From Bryobacteraceae bacterium (GTDB lineage Bacteria > Acidobacteriota > Terriglobia > Bryobacterales > Bryobacteraceae): DNA of 64,000 bases. Positions 1 to 8,639 of the stretch are shown here, piece after piece (the stretch's first letter is position 1; each line of letters opens with the position of its first letter). Below the pieces are notes generated by a model, which saw only the letters and a program-made list of their open reading frames with translations, did not search any database and was not told the DNA's origin. The stretch is from assembly GCA_026129905.1 (NCBI GenBank), contig JAHCHE010000027.1:1-64000 (forward strand). The letters are read 5' to 3'. Position numbers and translations under genes: made by a program.

Positions 1-14
1 TGGACGCTTTGGTA

Positions 15-54
15 TTGACTCCAGCTCCACATTTATGATATATCCCCGATATAT
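15..54 (+). promoter_or_regulatory. Candidate promoter with inverted repeat over the -10 region
   Basis: A -35-like TTGACT lies at 15-20. An AT-rich -10 (ATATAT at 38-43, spacer 17) follows. The -10 sits inside a perfect inverted repeat, ATATATC-ccc-GATATAT (38-54). This geometry suits a repressor that blocks RNA polymerase at the receptor gene starting at 138. The regulator is not identifiable from this sequence; the link is inferred from position only. Confidence 0.4.
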
Positions 55-137
55 ACAAAAGATCCCGGCAGCCAAGCCGGACGGCAGATCAAGTGCCAGC
101 CTTGACAAGCCGCTCTTGGGGAAATGGGGGTAGGTTC

Positions 138-3100
138 ATGGAACCTCTGGGTCGTCGCTCTTTTTTGCTGCTGTGCGCCTTCTGCGCCGCCGCTGCGGGC
201 TTGGGCTCGGCGCAGACGTCTACCACCGGCGTGATTTCCGGCGCGGTGACCGACATCTCCGGGGCGGTTGTGCCCGGCGCGAGCGTGGAGGTGGAGAACC
301 TGGGAACCGGGGTCCGTCAAAAGCAGGTGACGAACGCCTCGGGCCAGTACGTGTTTTCCAACCTTGCGCCCGGACAATACCGGCTCACCGCCATGCAAGA
401 CGGGTTCCGCACGGCCACGCTGCCCGAAATCCGGGTCGAGGTGACCAAGGCGTATGCGCATAATTTCATCCTTGAGGTGGGCCAACTCACCGAGCAGGTG
501 GAAGTGGTGGCGACGCAGGAGGGCCTACAGATCGCCGACTCTACGGTCGGCAACGTGCTTGCCGGCAAGTCCCTATTGTTGTTGCCGACGTTCACGCGCC
601 AAGCGAATGAACTGCTCATCGTGCAGCCGGGGGTGTCGCCGCAGGGCTCCGTGACGGGCTCGCGGCGGGACCAGAACGCCTTCACGCTGGACGGAATCGA
701 CGTCAGCAACAACTGGGGGGATCCCGGCACGTTCGGGTATCTGGGGCTGGAGAGCGTGGAGGAGTTTCGCGTCGGCGTGGCGAACCCAAACGCCAGCTTC
801 GCGCGGGCGGCGGGCGGGCAGGTTTCCATCATTACGCGCCGCGGCTCCAATGAACTGCACGGCGCGCTCTTCTGGTACCACCAGAACGACAACCTGAACG
901 CGAACTCCTGGACCAACAACCGCAACCGGATTCGCGAAGCGGAGCTAAAAGACAACCGCTTCGGCTTTCGCGTGGGCGGTCCCATCCGGCGTAATCGCAC
1001 CTTTTTCTTCCTCAACCACGACGCCCGGCGCTTTCCCCGAAGCACCGAGTTCAGCCGGCTGGTGCCAACGGACTCCCTGCGGCAGGGCATCTTGCGGTTT
1101 CGGGACGCCGCCGGAAGCATCAACTCCTACCCGCTGGCGACATCCAGGGCGTGCGGCGTGGGCGGCGCCGATCCGTGCGATCCGCGCGGCCTTGGCCTGA
1201 GCCCCGCGATGAGCAATCTGTGGTCTCAGTTGCCGCCTGCCAACGACCTTAGCCAGGGAGACGGACTCAATACGGTGGGCTACCAGGGCACGGCGCGGAG
1301 CTTCGTCAATGTCAACTTCATTCACGGAAGAATCGATCACCATCTCAACGACAACTGGCGCATCGAAGCAAGCGCGAGGTACTACCGGGAGCTGGCCCGA
1401 GACGCTACCCAGCTCTCGATCGCCAACGGAAATCCGTCGGCTCTGCGCGACACGCCCATTCGGCAAAATTTCGAAAACATCGCGCTCAACGGGATCATCA
1501 CTCCCAGCCTCACCGCCGAGTTTCGATTCGGCCGCGCGCGGCAGCGTTGGACGTGGGACACCCTGCGTCCGAGCCAGGCGGCGGCGCAGCTCGGCATCCC
1601 GGGGACGAACACGCCGGACGGCTTCGTCGCCATCGATGCCGGCGCGCTGGGCGGGACGCAGAACCTCCTGGCCGAACCCATAGACCTGGGCCGGCTCGCG
1701 GCCCGGGCCAAGCTCTGGGACTTGACGAACTATCAATGGAACGCGGATCTGAACTGGATCGCCGGCAACCACACCGTGCAGTTCGGTTCCCACATTCGTA
1801 ACCTGCCGGCCCGGCAAACCTCCGACGACAAAGGGAACGCTTTGACGTCGCTGATCGCGACCATCGATGCGGACCTGGGCGCCCTGCGGCTGCCCGGCTC
1901 GGTGCAGCCACCTCCATGCGGGCCGAATCGCCAATCCAACTGCCTGCTGGCGGCCGATTCCCAGTTGTACAACCGTCTTTATGCCTCGGCTCTCGGCCTC
2001 ACGGACAACGTTGGCGTCCTGCTGGTGCGCGACGGGAATTTCGACCCTATGCCATTCGGCAACGTGGTCGAGTCCGACACCTACGGCACGTGGAACCCGG
2101 AATTCTATGTTCAGGACGTGTGGCGCGTCCGGCCCTCGCTGACCGTCACCGTGGGTCTCAACTACAGCTTCCAGACTCCCCCGAAGGAGCGGCTCGGGCG
2201 CTTTACGATCGCGTCTTTCGCCGACACGGGAGCGTTTGTCAACGCCGGCGATTTTCTGAACGCCAAGCGGATCGCGGCCGAGCGCGGCCAGATTCTCAAT
2301 CCCAACTTCGGCTTCGTTCCCGTCGGCGCGGCGGGCCGCGAGGTTTTCGACGTGGATTGGGGCAATATCGGGCCCCGCGCGGGAATGGCGTGGAATCCAT
2401 CGTTCACCAGCGGCTTGCTGGGCAAGGTATTCGGGGACCACAAGACGGTGATCCGGGGCGGCTTCGGAATCGTCTACGACCGGATTAACTCGATTCAGTC
2501 CGTGCTGCTGCCTTCGCTTGGCGTCGGCCCCGGCCAAGCCCTGGCGGCGAATGTACCTCCCTGCTCCGCCACCGGGAGCGGCGGGCCGGGATGCGATCCG
2601 TCTTCCAGCAATCCCGCCGTGAGCGTTTTTCGCGCCGGTCAGGACGGCGTGATGCCGCGCCCCGAAATTCCGCCGAAGTCCATTCCGATGGTTCCGTTGG
2701 CCTGCACCACCGGGAATGCGAGTTGCCTGTTCCCCGATCAGAGTTCCGTCCAGGTGGACCCTTCAATCAAGAACGGCAGGAACTACGGCATCGACCTGAG
2801 CTGGCAGCGGGAGTTGCCGCGAGACATGGTGTTGGAAACCGCGTTCGTGGGCCGGTTCGCGCGGCGGTTGCAGCAGAGCGTCAGCCTGTCGCAGGCGCCG
2901 ATCATGCAACTCGATCCCGGGTCGGGTCAGACGTTCGCGCAGGCTTTTGACAATGTGGCGACGGCTCTTCGCGCCGGGCGAAACGTGGATCCCCAGCCCT
3001 GGTTCGAGAACCAGGTTCCGGGCGGCACGGCGGCGCTCACGGCGGCAGCCCGCTCCAACTTCATCAACGGCGACGTGAACTCGGTGTTTCTGGCCGCCGA

Positions 3101-3989
3101 CCTCCGGCGCATGTCCGCCGGGATGGAGGCCTTCAATAATTACCAGTCGAGAAGGCTTGCGTTGCGCGCCAGCGTTGGCGAATCGAACTACACGGCGCTG
3201 CTGGTAACGTTGCGGAAGCGGATGTCATACGGGCTGGTCTACGATTTGAACTATACGTTTTCCCGGTCGCTCGATCAGGTGGGGACGCTCCAGAACTCGG
3301 GAGGAATGGTTCCGAACAGCTTCGATCTGGACGCGGAGTACGGTCCTTCCGACTTCGATTTGACGCACATGTTCAACAGCCGCTGGCTCTACGAGCTGCC
3401 ATTCCGGAGTTCTTCGCGGGCTCTGAACCGGTTTTTTGGGGGGTGGCATGTTTCGGGCGTTTTCACGGCGCGCAGCGGAGCGCCGCTGATCGTGCAGCAG
3501 GGCGAGCAGGTGTGGGGCGGCGGCTTCACCTCGGTCTCGCCGATCGGAGCGATTCCGACCTCCGACCCATCCTCGTTCGGCAGCGGGGTGAACCGCGGGG
3601 TCGTCGGCTCCGGCGGCACAGGCGTTACCAGCGACCCGGCGGCCGGCGGCAGCGGCCTAAACCTGTTTGCGAACCCGGAAGGCGTGTTTTCCAGCTTTCG
3701 GAGCGTGCTCATCAGCCGGGACGGGCGAAGCGGACGCGCCAATCCGATCCGTGGACTGCCGTTCTGGAACCTCGACTTGTCGATCGGCAAGCAGACCCGA
3801 GTGAGCGAAAAGGTGGGGTTTCTGATCAGCGCGGATTTCTTCAACGTGTTTAACAACGTCAATTTCGCGAACCCCAGCATGAGCCTGACGAACCGGCGCG
3901 GGTTTGGCGTCATTACAAATCAGTTTGTGCCGTCCGATCGCATAGCCGGGAGCCGCGCGATTCAGTTGGCGTTGCGCGTCGAGTTCTGA
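138..3989 (+). CDS. TonB-dependent receptor, Oar-like, with carboxypeptidase-regulatory domain
   Basis: Large outer-membrane receptor of about 1283 residues. A signal peptide occupies roughly residues 1-25 and ends at ...GSAQ. A carboxypeptidase-regulatory-like beta-sandwich (about 30-115) follows, then a plug-like region with a TLDGID motif, and a long beta-barrel ending in the terminal aromatic RVEF typical of outer-membrane proteins. Family knowledge: such receptors import large or bound substrates with energy from TonB, and they are strongly expanded in Solibacter-type acidobacteria. ATG 138 was chosen over the upstream in-frame GTG at 93 because it begins the signal peptide and has a GGGGG stretch 7 bases upstream. 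The M55 peptidase follows after 15 bases, so the pair may be co-transcribed and handle peptide substrates; that is inference. Confidence 0.85.
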   Translation: MEPLGRRSFLLLCAFCAAAAGLGSAQTSTTGVISGAVTDISGAVVPGASVEVENLGTGVRQKQVTNASGQYVFSNLAPGQYRLTAMQDGFRTATLPEIRVEVTKAYAHNFILEVGQLTEQVEVVATQEGLQIADSTVGNVLAGKSLLLLPTFTRQANELLIVQPGVSPQGSVTGSRRDQNAFTLDGIDVSNNWGDPGTFGYLGLESVEEFRVGVANPNASFARAAGGQVSIITRRGSNELHGALFWYHQNDNLNANSWTNNRNRIREAELKDNRFGFRVGGPIRRNRTFFFLNHDARRFPRSTEFSRLVPTDSLRQGILRFRDAAGSINSYPLATSRACGVGGADPCDPRGLGLSPAMSNLWSQLPPANDLSQGDGLNTVGYQGTARSFVNVNFIHGRIDHHLNDNWRIEASARYYRELARDATQLSIANGNPSALRDTPIRQNFENIALNGIITPSLTAEFRFGRARQRWTWDTLRPSQAAAQLGIPGTNTPDGFVAIDAGALGGTQNLLAEPIDLGRLAARAKLWDLTNYQWNADLNWIAGNHTVQFGSHIRNLPARQTSDDKGNALTSLIATIDADLGALRLPGSVQPPPCGPNRQSNCLLAADSQLYNRLYASALGLTDNVGVLLVRDGNFDPMPFGNVVESDTYGTWNPEFYVQDVWRVRPSLTVTVGLNYSFQTPPKERLGRFTIASFADTGAFVNAGDFLNAKRIAAERGQILNPNFGFVPVGAAGREVFDVDWGNIGPRAGMAWNPSFTSGLLGKVFGDHKTVIRGGFGIVYDRINSIQSVLLPSLGVGPGQALAANVPPCSATGSGGPGCDPSSSNPAVSVFRAGQDGVMPRPEIPPKSIPMVPLACTTGNASCLFPDQSSVQVDPSIKNGRNYGIDLSWQRELPRDMVLETAFVGRFARRLQQSVSLSQAPIMQLDPGSGQTFAQAFDNVATALRAGRNVDPQPWFENQVPGGTAALTAAARSNFINGDVNSVFLAADLRRMSAGMEAFNNYQSRRLALRASVGESNYTALLVTLRKRMSYGLVYDLNYTFSRSLDQVGTLQNSGGMVPNSFDLDAEYGPSDFDLTHMFNSRWLYELPFRSSSRALNRFFGGWHVSGVFTARSGAPLIVQQGEQVWGGGFTSVSPIGAIPTSDPSSFGSGVNRGVVGSGGTGVTSDPAAGGSGLNLFANPEGVFSSFRSVLISRDGRSGRANPIRGLPFWNLDLSIGKQTRVSEKVGFLISADFFNVFNNVNFANPSMSLTNRRGFGVITNQFVPSDRIAGSRAIQLALRVEF

Positions 3990-4004
3990 CGAAAAGGAGT
4001 GAGC

Positions 4005-4970
4005 GTGGAATTCTCGAAACATGACCGATCGCGGCGGACGTTCTTGCGGCGTGCGGCCGGCGCGGCAGCCCTCGGGATGGCCCAGCGGCGGCTGTCGCCG
4101 GCGCAGCAGAAAAGCGGGCTGAAGGTATTCATGCACTGGGACCTGGACGGCGCGGGCGGCATCTTCACGCGGGAACAGGCGTGGTGGTGGGAACCGAACG
4201 TGCGGGAAGAAGTCGCCGCAGAGGCGCGCGATCTGATGACGGCCGACGTGAATGCGGGCACAAAGGCGGCGCTCGAAGCCGGCGTGAGCGAACTCATCGT
4301 GCTGGATACGCACCACGGCGGGGGCAACCTCTATCCCGAAAAGCTGATCAAGGACTCGCGGATCACGTATCACCTGCGCAGCGTCGGAATGCAGGACGGC
4401 AAGCGCCGCTGGATGCCCAACCTGGACGAGACCGTCGACGGGCTGATGCTGCCGGGGCACCACGCCAAGACGGGAACCAAATGGTCGTTCCTGCCGCACG
4501 CCTGGACGCTCGAGTGGAGAGACTTCCGCATCAACGGCCTCAGCGTGGGCGAGATCGGCATCGAGGCGTGCTACGCCGGGCACTGGGATATTCCGCTGAT
4601 TTTCGTGCACGGCGACGCGGCGGCGTGCGAAGAGGCGCGGGAGCAGTTCCCGTGGGTGGTCACCTCAACGGTGAAGTGGGCGCGCGAGGATCCCGAGACG
4701 TGCGCCGGCCTGGCGCCGGAGGACGCCCACAAGGAGCTGGCTCGCGGAATCGCCGAAGCGATCGAGAAGCTGCGAGCGGGGCGGATGCGCGCCTACAAGC
4801 CGCGATTGCCGATGACGGTATCGATTCGCATGGCGACAATGGACGGGGCGGCCGCGGCGGCCAAGCGTCCGGGAGTGCGCCGCCTTGACGACCACACCGT
4901 AGAGGCGCGCATCGGCCGCCAGGCCGACATCGTGAAGTGGATTAACGGAACCGGCCTGGACATGACCTGA
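4005..4970 (+). CDS. M55 family D-aminopeptidase (DppA-like), Tat-exported
   Basis: About 321 residues. The N-terminus carries a clear twin-arginine motif (SRRTFLRR, residues 9-16) and a short Ala-rich stretch, so the enzyme is probably exported folded. The rest aligns by eye with Bacillus DppA: HWDLDG (44-49) at the metal-binding SVDMEG position, LDTHHGG, a GHHA motif, a FLPHAW segment near the catalytic histidine, and GEIGIEA. One metal ligand is Asp48 where DppA has Glu. DppA-type enzymes are zinc aminopeptidases that cut D-amino-acid peptides. GTG 4005 was chosen because AAGGAG at 3994-3999 is 5 bases upstream; an in-frame GTG at 3999 would overlap that site. It sits directly behind a TonB receptor, which suggests uptake and trimming of peptides or wall fragments. 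Confidence 0.85.
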   Translation: MEFSKHDRSRRTFLRRAAGAAALGMAQRRLSPAQQKSGLKVFMHWDLDGAGGIFTREQAWWWEPNVREEVAAEARDLMTADVNAGTKAALEAGVSELIVLDTHHGGGNLYPEKLIKDSRITYHLRSVGMQDGKRRWMPNLDETVDGLMLPGHHAKTGTKWSFLPHAWTLEWRDFRINGLSVGEIGIEACYAGHWDIPLIFVHGDAAACEEAREQFPWVVTSTVKWAREDPETCAGLAPEDAHKELARGIAEAIEKLRAGRMRAYKPRLPMTVSIRMATMDGAAAAAKRPGVRRLDDHTVEARIGRQADIVKWINGTGLDMT

Positions 4971-5039
4971 AGCGCCCGTCGTTCGCGGCGCAACGAAGCC
5001 GGCGCGGGTCGCGTCCCACATAGCGTAAGGAGGCCGGCA

Positions 5040-5351
5040 ATGAAGCGTTTGACGGGCACGTTGCTAGCAGTCGCGGCGCTGGCGGTTGGGTTGGCCGCCT
5101 GCGCGCCGAGAAGCGCCTACAGGTATCGCGGGCCCCATCCGCCGCCCCCGCCTTACGCGTACAGCCCGTACGGCGTGCGGCCGGGGCCCGGGTACGTGTG
5201 GATCGACGGCTACCGGGACTGGCGCCGCGGCCGGCACGTGTGGGTTCCGGGCCGCTGGGTGATCCCGCCGCGGTCGAGGGCCGTCTGGGTTCCGGGCTAT
5301 TGGGCAAAGAAGGGCCACCGCCAGGTGTGGGTTCCCGGCCGCTGGAGGTAA
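5040..5351 (+). CDS. Small lipoprotein with repeated VWVPGxW motifs
   Basis: A 103-residue protein with a lipoprotein signal (lipobox LAAC, Cys at about residue 21). A Tyr/Pro-rich linker follows, then three VWVPG(R/Y)W motifs near the C-terminus. This resembles the short YXWGXW/WXXGXW repeat family of envelope proteins, whose function is not established. A Shine-Dalgarno AAGGAGG lies just before the ATG. The gene follows the M55 peptidase by about 70 bases on the same strand and may belong to the same transcript. Confidence 0.75.
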   Translation: MKRLTGTLLAVAALAVGLAACAPRSAYRYRGPHPPPPPYAYSPYGVRPGPGYVWIDGYRDWRRGRHVWVPGRWVIPPRSRAVWVPGYWAKKGHRQVWVPGRWR

Positions 5352-5357
5352 CGGCGG

Positions 5358-5963
5358 TCAAAGGCCGAGAGTGAAGCCGGCGAACGAGGCGGCGCCGGCG
5401 AGGATCGCGAGCCAGCCCCACCCGCGGTGGCCGCGAAGGCCCCACCACATGTAAAGGCCGGAAGCGATCCACACCATCATCCCGACTGAAACGATGTCGA
5501 CGACGACGCTCCAGGAGTCCTGCAAGAAGCCGTCCTGCTCGAAGCCACCGCGGGCGTGCATTCCGGTAAGGAAGTGATCCCAGCGGAAGCGGCGGTCTTC
5601 CACCGTGAGCTTCCGCTGGTCGGCGCGGTAGATCACTTCGGTGGCGTCCCAGAACGTGAACGCGTAGACATGCAGCCGGGAAGCGTTCGGCCGGTAGACT
5701 CCGAAGCTGCGGCCGTCGACGCCTGCGTCGCGAAGGAGCGCCGCTCCGAAGGCGCGCAGTTCTTCGTCCTTTTCGGGGATCGGTAGGTCGAGCGCGCGCT
5801 CCAGGCGGACCGTGGAGTTGGGCAGATTCCTGGCGGCGTCGCGCGCCTGGAAGTACTGGTTGTGCGCAAAAGGAATCGAGGAGACGCCGTACATGAAGAA
5901 CCACGGCAGCAGCGCCAGTCCCAGGTAAAGATGCAGGCGGCGGTTGAAATGAGGAAAGGTCAC
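5358..5963 (-). CDS. PepSY-associated TM-helix family protein
   Basis: A 201-residue membrane protein. The N-terminal helix (about 11-31) follows an HxYLGL segment. A periplasmic PepSY-like portion (about 35-145) comes next, then two C-terminal helices (about 151-174 and 182-200), the first ending in SGLYMWW, a hallmark of PepSY-TM proteins. Relatives include subunits implicated in periplasmic electron transfer or iron reduction, but the exact role here is unknown. The upstream paralogue (5974-6570) ends 10 bases away, so the two are almost certainly co-transcribed and arose by tandem duplication. Confidence 0.75.
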   Translation of the reverse strand: MTFPHFNRRLHLYLGLALLPWFFMYGVSSIPFAHNQYFQARDAARNLPNSTVRLERALDLPIPEKDEELRAFGAALLRDAGVDGRSFGVYRPNASRLHVYAFTFWDATEVIYRADQRKLTVEDRRFRWDHFLTGMHARGGFEQDGFLQDSWSVVVDIVSVGMMVWIASGLYMWWGLRGHRGWGWLAILAGAASFAGFTLGL

Positions 5964-5973
5964 AGGGCCTCGT

Positions 5974-6570
5974 TCAAATCGTCACCAGGTACAGAGCGAA
6001 CAGGCCGATTCCGCCGGCGGCGGCCAGAGCGCCGAGCGTGCGGGTTACCTTCATCTCCCACCACATCCACAGGCCGGACAACGCCCAGAAGACCATCGCG
6101 ACGATCACCAGGTCCACGGAAACGGCCCACGCGTTGTCGACCGCGTAGCCGGTGGCGTAGCCGCGCCGGCGATGAAACCGTTCGAGGAACGCATTCGAGC
6201 GGTATTGCATCTTTTCCACGACGAGGCGGCCGTCCGCGGGCGCGAAGGTGATGCGGCGCGGCGCAACCAGGTCGTGCCGGTTGATGACGACGGTTCCGTC
6301 GGCGCGGCGGCTGACCGCGTGGGCACCGTCGAGGTCGAGCGACGCGAGGATCTGGCGGGCGACCAGGCCCGGTTCGGCATTTTCGGGAAAAGAGCCCGAA
6401 TAAGCGAGTTCTTTTTCCACCTCGAAGGGCGCCGGGCCGCGGCCGTATTTCTCGATGAAGATGGCGCGGTGGTTCATCGCCAACGTGCTTACGCCGTACA
6501 TTAGCATCCACGGTGCGAGGAAAAGCGCCAGATACATATGGATCCGGCGCACCAGTCTGGAGAATGTCAT
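5974..6570 (-). CDS. PepSY-associated TM-helix family protein (paralogue)
   Basis: A 198-residue paralogue of the next gene with the same architecture: an N-terminal helix after a basic RRIHMYLAL start, a soluble segment, then a helix ending in SGLWMWWE and a final short helix. No haem-binding domain or reductase is adjacent, which limits functional inference. The first gene of a two-gene unit; a divergent promoter would have to lie in the roughly 100 bases between it and the YbaK-like gene. Confidence 0.75.
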   Translation of the reverse strand: MTFSRLVRRIHMYLALFLAPWMLMYGVSTLAMNHRAIFIEKYGRGPAPFEVEKELAYSGSFPENAEPGLVARQILASLDLDGAHAVSRRADGTVVINRHDLVAPRRITFAPADGRLVVEKMQYRSNAFLERFHRRRGYATGYAVDNAWAVSVDLVIVAMVFWALSGLWMWWEMKVTRTLGALAAAGGIGLFALYLVTI

Positions 6571-6673
6571 TGAGAGAGTATATAGGCTCAGCGTCCCGGA
6601 CGCGATGGGAGCGGCCGCGCCCGAGCGTCGCGGAAAGCGCGAAGGAATCCGGCCGCGCCGTCGAGATCCGGCC

Positions 6674-7150
6674 TCACGCCGCGGTCAGGCGGGCGAAATG
6701 GACGACCACCGGATTGGCCAGGGACTTGAAGTCGTCCAGGCGCATGTGGACGACGTCGCGGTGGGTACCGGCGTTGAAGGCGATCCACTCCTCTCCGGTC
6801 AGGCTGCTCTCGACGTACGTGTCCATCTTGTAGAGAGCGCCGATGGGCGGCATCGCGCCAAGCTCGCAATCCGGGAACAGTTCCGCCAGTTCGCGTTCAG
6901 TGGCCAGCCGGGCCCGCTTGAGGCCGAGCGCGCCGCGAAGCTCCTGAAGGTCGACGACAAAATCGGCGGGCAGCGCCGCCATGGCAAAACCTTCGTCGCC
7001 GGCGAAGACCACCGCTTTGGCGAAGCGGTGCTGCGGGAGATGCTCGAGGTTGGCGACTTCCTTGGCGGTGTAGGCAATGGGATGCTCGTGATGCGTGTAG
7101 TTAACGCCATTCCGATCGAGCGCTTCCTGCAATTTCTGGAGTATGGCCAT
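6674..7150 (-). CDS. YbaK/EbsC-type aminoacyl-tRNA deacylase
   Basis: A 158-residue stand-alone editing-domain protein. Features of the YbaK/ProX superfamily are visible: the conserved lysine in RFAKAVVF (Lys45), the CELGAMPPIG loop and a final FNAGTHRDVVHM strand. Members hydrolyse mischarged tRNAs such as Cys- or Ala-tRNA-Pro; which substrate applies here cannot be read from sequence. The start at 7150 has a GAGGAGG ribosome-binding site directly upstream, which rules out longer in-frame starts. Divergent from folC across about 190 bases. Confidence 0.8.
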   Translation of the reverse strand: MAILQKLQEALDRNGVNYTHHEHPIAYTAKEVANLEHLPQHRFAKAVVFAGDEGFAMAALPADFVVDLQELRGALGLKRARLATERELAELFPDCELGAMPPIGALYKMDTYVESSLTGEEWIAFNAGTHRDVVHMRLDDFKSLANPVVVHFARLTAA

Positions 7151-7340
7151 CGTTCCTCCTCGCTTTAGAGGTATTCGCCCGCCAACGGAGCTACCGGCCC
7201 TGGCAGATGCGAGGCTCGACGGCGTATCGGGGACCGGCCGGCCCTGCGACGGGCGCAATGCAGTCCAACCCCAGTGTACGGCAAAACAAGCCGGAAGAGG
7301 CCGTAAAATGAGGAGTACCTCAAGGGCGCGCCCCGGAACC

Positions 7341-8639
7341 ATGGTGACCTACCCGGACTCGGTCCGATTCCTGTACGAGCTTGGCAACGAGATTCGAACG
7401 GCGAAGCTTGGGCTGGACCGGATGCGGGCGCTGCTGGGGGAACTCGGCCACCCGGAGCGCGCGTGCCGGTACGTCCACGTGGCGGGGACCAACGGAAAGG
7501 GCTCCACCTGCGCGATGGTGGAGTCCGGGTTGCGGGCGGCGGGCGTGCGCACGGGTCTCTACACGTCGCCTCACCTCATCACGCCGACCGAGCGCATTCG
7601 GATCGCGGGTGAAGAAGTCTCCGAAGAACGGTTCGCCTGGGCCTTCGAGATCGCGCATCGCACGGCCGAGGAGATGCTGCGGCGGGAGGAACTGGACGCC
7701 CACCCGACATACTTCGAGACCCTGACGGCGATGGCGTTTCTGCTGTTCCGCGAGGCGGGCGTGGAAACCGTAGTTCTCGAGGTGGGCCTGGGCGGACGGC
7801 TGGACGCAACCAACGTGGTCGACCCGCTGCTGACGGCGATCACGCCGGTGGACTTCGATCACGAGAGCCACCTGGGGAACGCGCTCCGGACGATCGCGCG
7901 GGAGAAGGCCGGCATCCTGAAGCCGGGCGTTCCGGCGGTCTTCGCGCGGCAGCGTCCGGAGGCGATGGAGGCTCTCGAGGAACGGGCGGCCGAACTCGGG
8001 ATCCCGACGGCGCGAACCGAGGACTGGCGGATCGGCGGGCTCGAGATCGACAAGTTCGGCCACCGCTGCCTGGCATCCGGACCGGGCCGGACCATCCGCA
8101 TCGAGTGTCCGCTGGCGGGGGAGCACCAGGTGGAGAACTCCGTGACGGCGGCCGCGATCCTGGCGGCGCTTGGGATTCCGAACGAGGCGATCGAGCGCGG
8201 GATCCGCCAGGTACGGTGGCCGGGGCGCCTGGAGAGGGTTTCCGAGCGGCCCGAGGTCCTGCTCGACGGAGCGCACAACCCGGCGGGCATCCGAGCGCTG
8301 GCGGCGCACCTGCGGCGCTTCTACCGGGACCGGAGGCTGTTTCTGATCTACGGGTCGATGCGGGACAAGTCCGTGGACGAAATCGCCGGCGTGCTCTCGC
8401 CGCTTGCGCACCGGATCATTTTGGCGCCGCTCGAAACGCAGCGCGCGGTTCGTCCGGAAGCGCTGCTGCGGTTCTTTCCGGACGAGCGCGCCGAGGTTGC
8501 GCCGGGAGTGGGGCAGGCGTTGGCCTTGGCGCGGAGCGCGGCTCGCGACGAGGACGTCATCGTGATCACGGGCTCGCTGATGCTGGTGGGCAAGGCAAGC
8601 GAACTGCTGGCCAACAGGATGATCCAGGCGGATGCGTAA
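7341..8639 (+). CDS. folC: Folylpolyglutamate synthase / dihydrofolate synthase
   Basis: About 432 residues, normal for FolC. It adds glutamate to dihydropteroate/folates in the cytoplasm (Mur ligase superfamily). Visible motifs are the P-loop GTNGKGST (about 49-56), the folate-binding TSPHL, the LEVGLGGRLDATN Mg-binding segment and DGAHNPAG in the C-terminal domain. ATG 7341 starts exactly where the family usually starts (MVTYPDSVRFLY). An in-frame ATG at 7308 has a better ribosome-binding site (GAAGAGG) and cannot be excluded. The 3' end overlaps selB by 8 bases, indicating translational coupling. Confidence 0.92.
   Translation: MVTYPDSVRFLYELGNEIRTAKLGLDRMRALLGELGHPERACRYVHVAGTNGKGSTCAMVESGLRAAGVRTGLYTSPHLITPTERIRIAGEEVSEERFAWAFEIAHRTAEEMLRREELDAHPTYFETLTAMAFLLFREAGVETVVLEVGLGGRLDATNVVDPLLTAITPVDFDHESHLGNALRTIAREKAGILKPGVPAVFARQRPEAMEALEERAAELGIPTARTEDWRIGGLEIDKFGHRCLASGPGRTIRIECPLAGEHQVENSVTAAAILAALGIPNEAIERGIRQVRWPGRLERVSERPEVLLDGAHNPAGIRALAAHLRRFYRDRRLFLIYGSMRDKSVDEIAGVLSPLAHRIILAPLETQRAVRPEALLRFFPDERAEVAPGVGQALALARSAARDEDVIVITGSLMLVGKASELLANRMIQADA

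Noticed and set aside
61-90. Short CCGGC/GCCGG hairpin upstream of the first receptor, considered as a terminator
   Set aside because: The stem has only 5 bases and no T tract. It lies in the leader between promoter and start codon.
93-137. Upstream GTG start of the first TonB receptor
   Set aside because: It would place 15 polar residues before the signal peptide and has no ribosome-binding site.
945-2537. Minus-strand open frame inside the first TonB receptor
   Set aside because: His/Arg/Ala-rich shadow without start signals.
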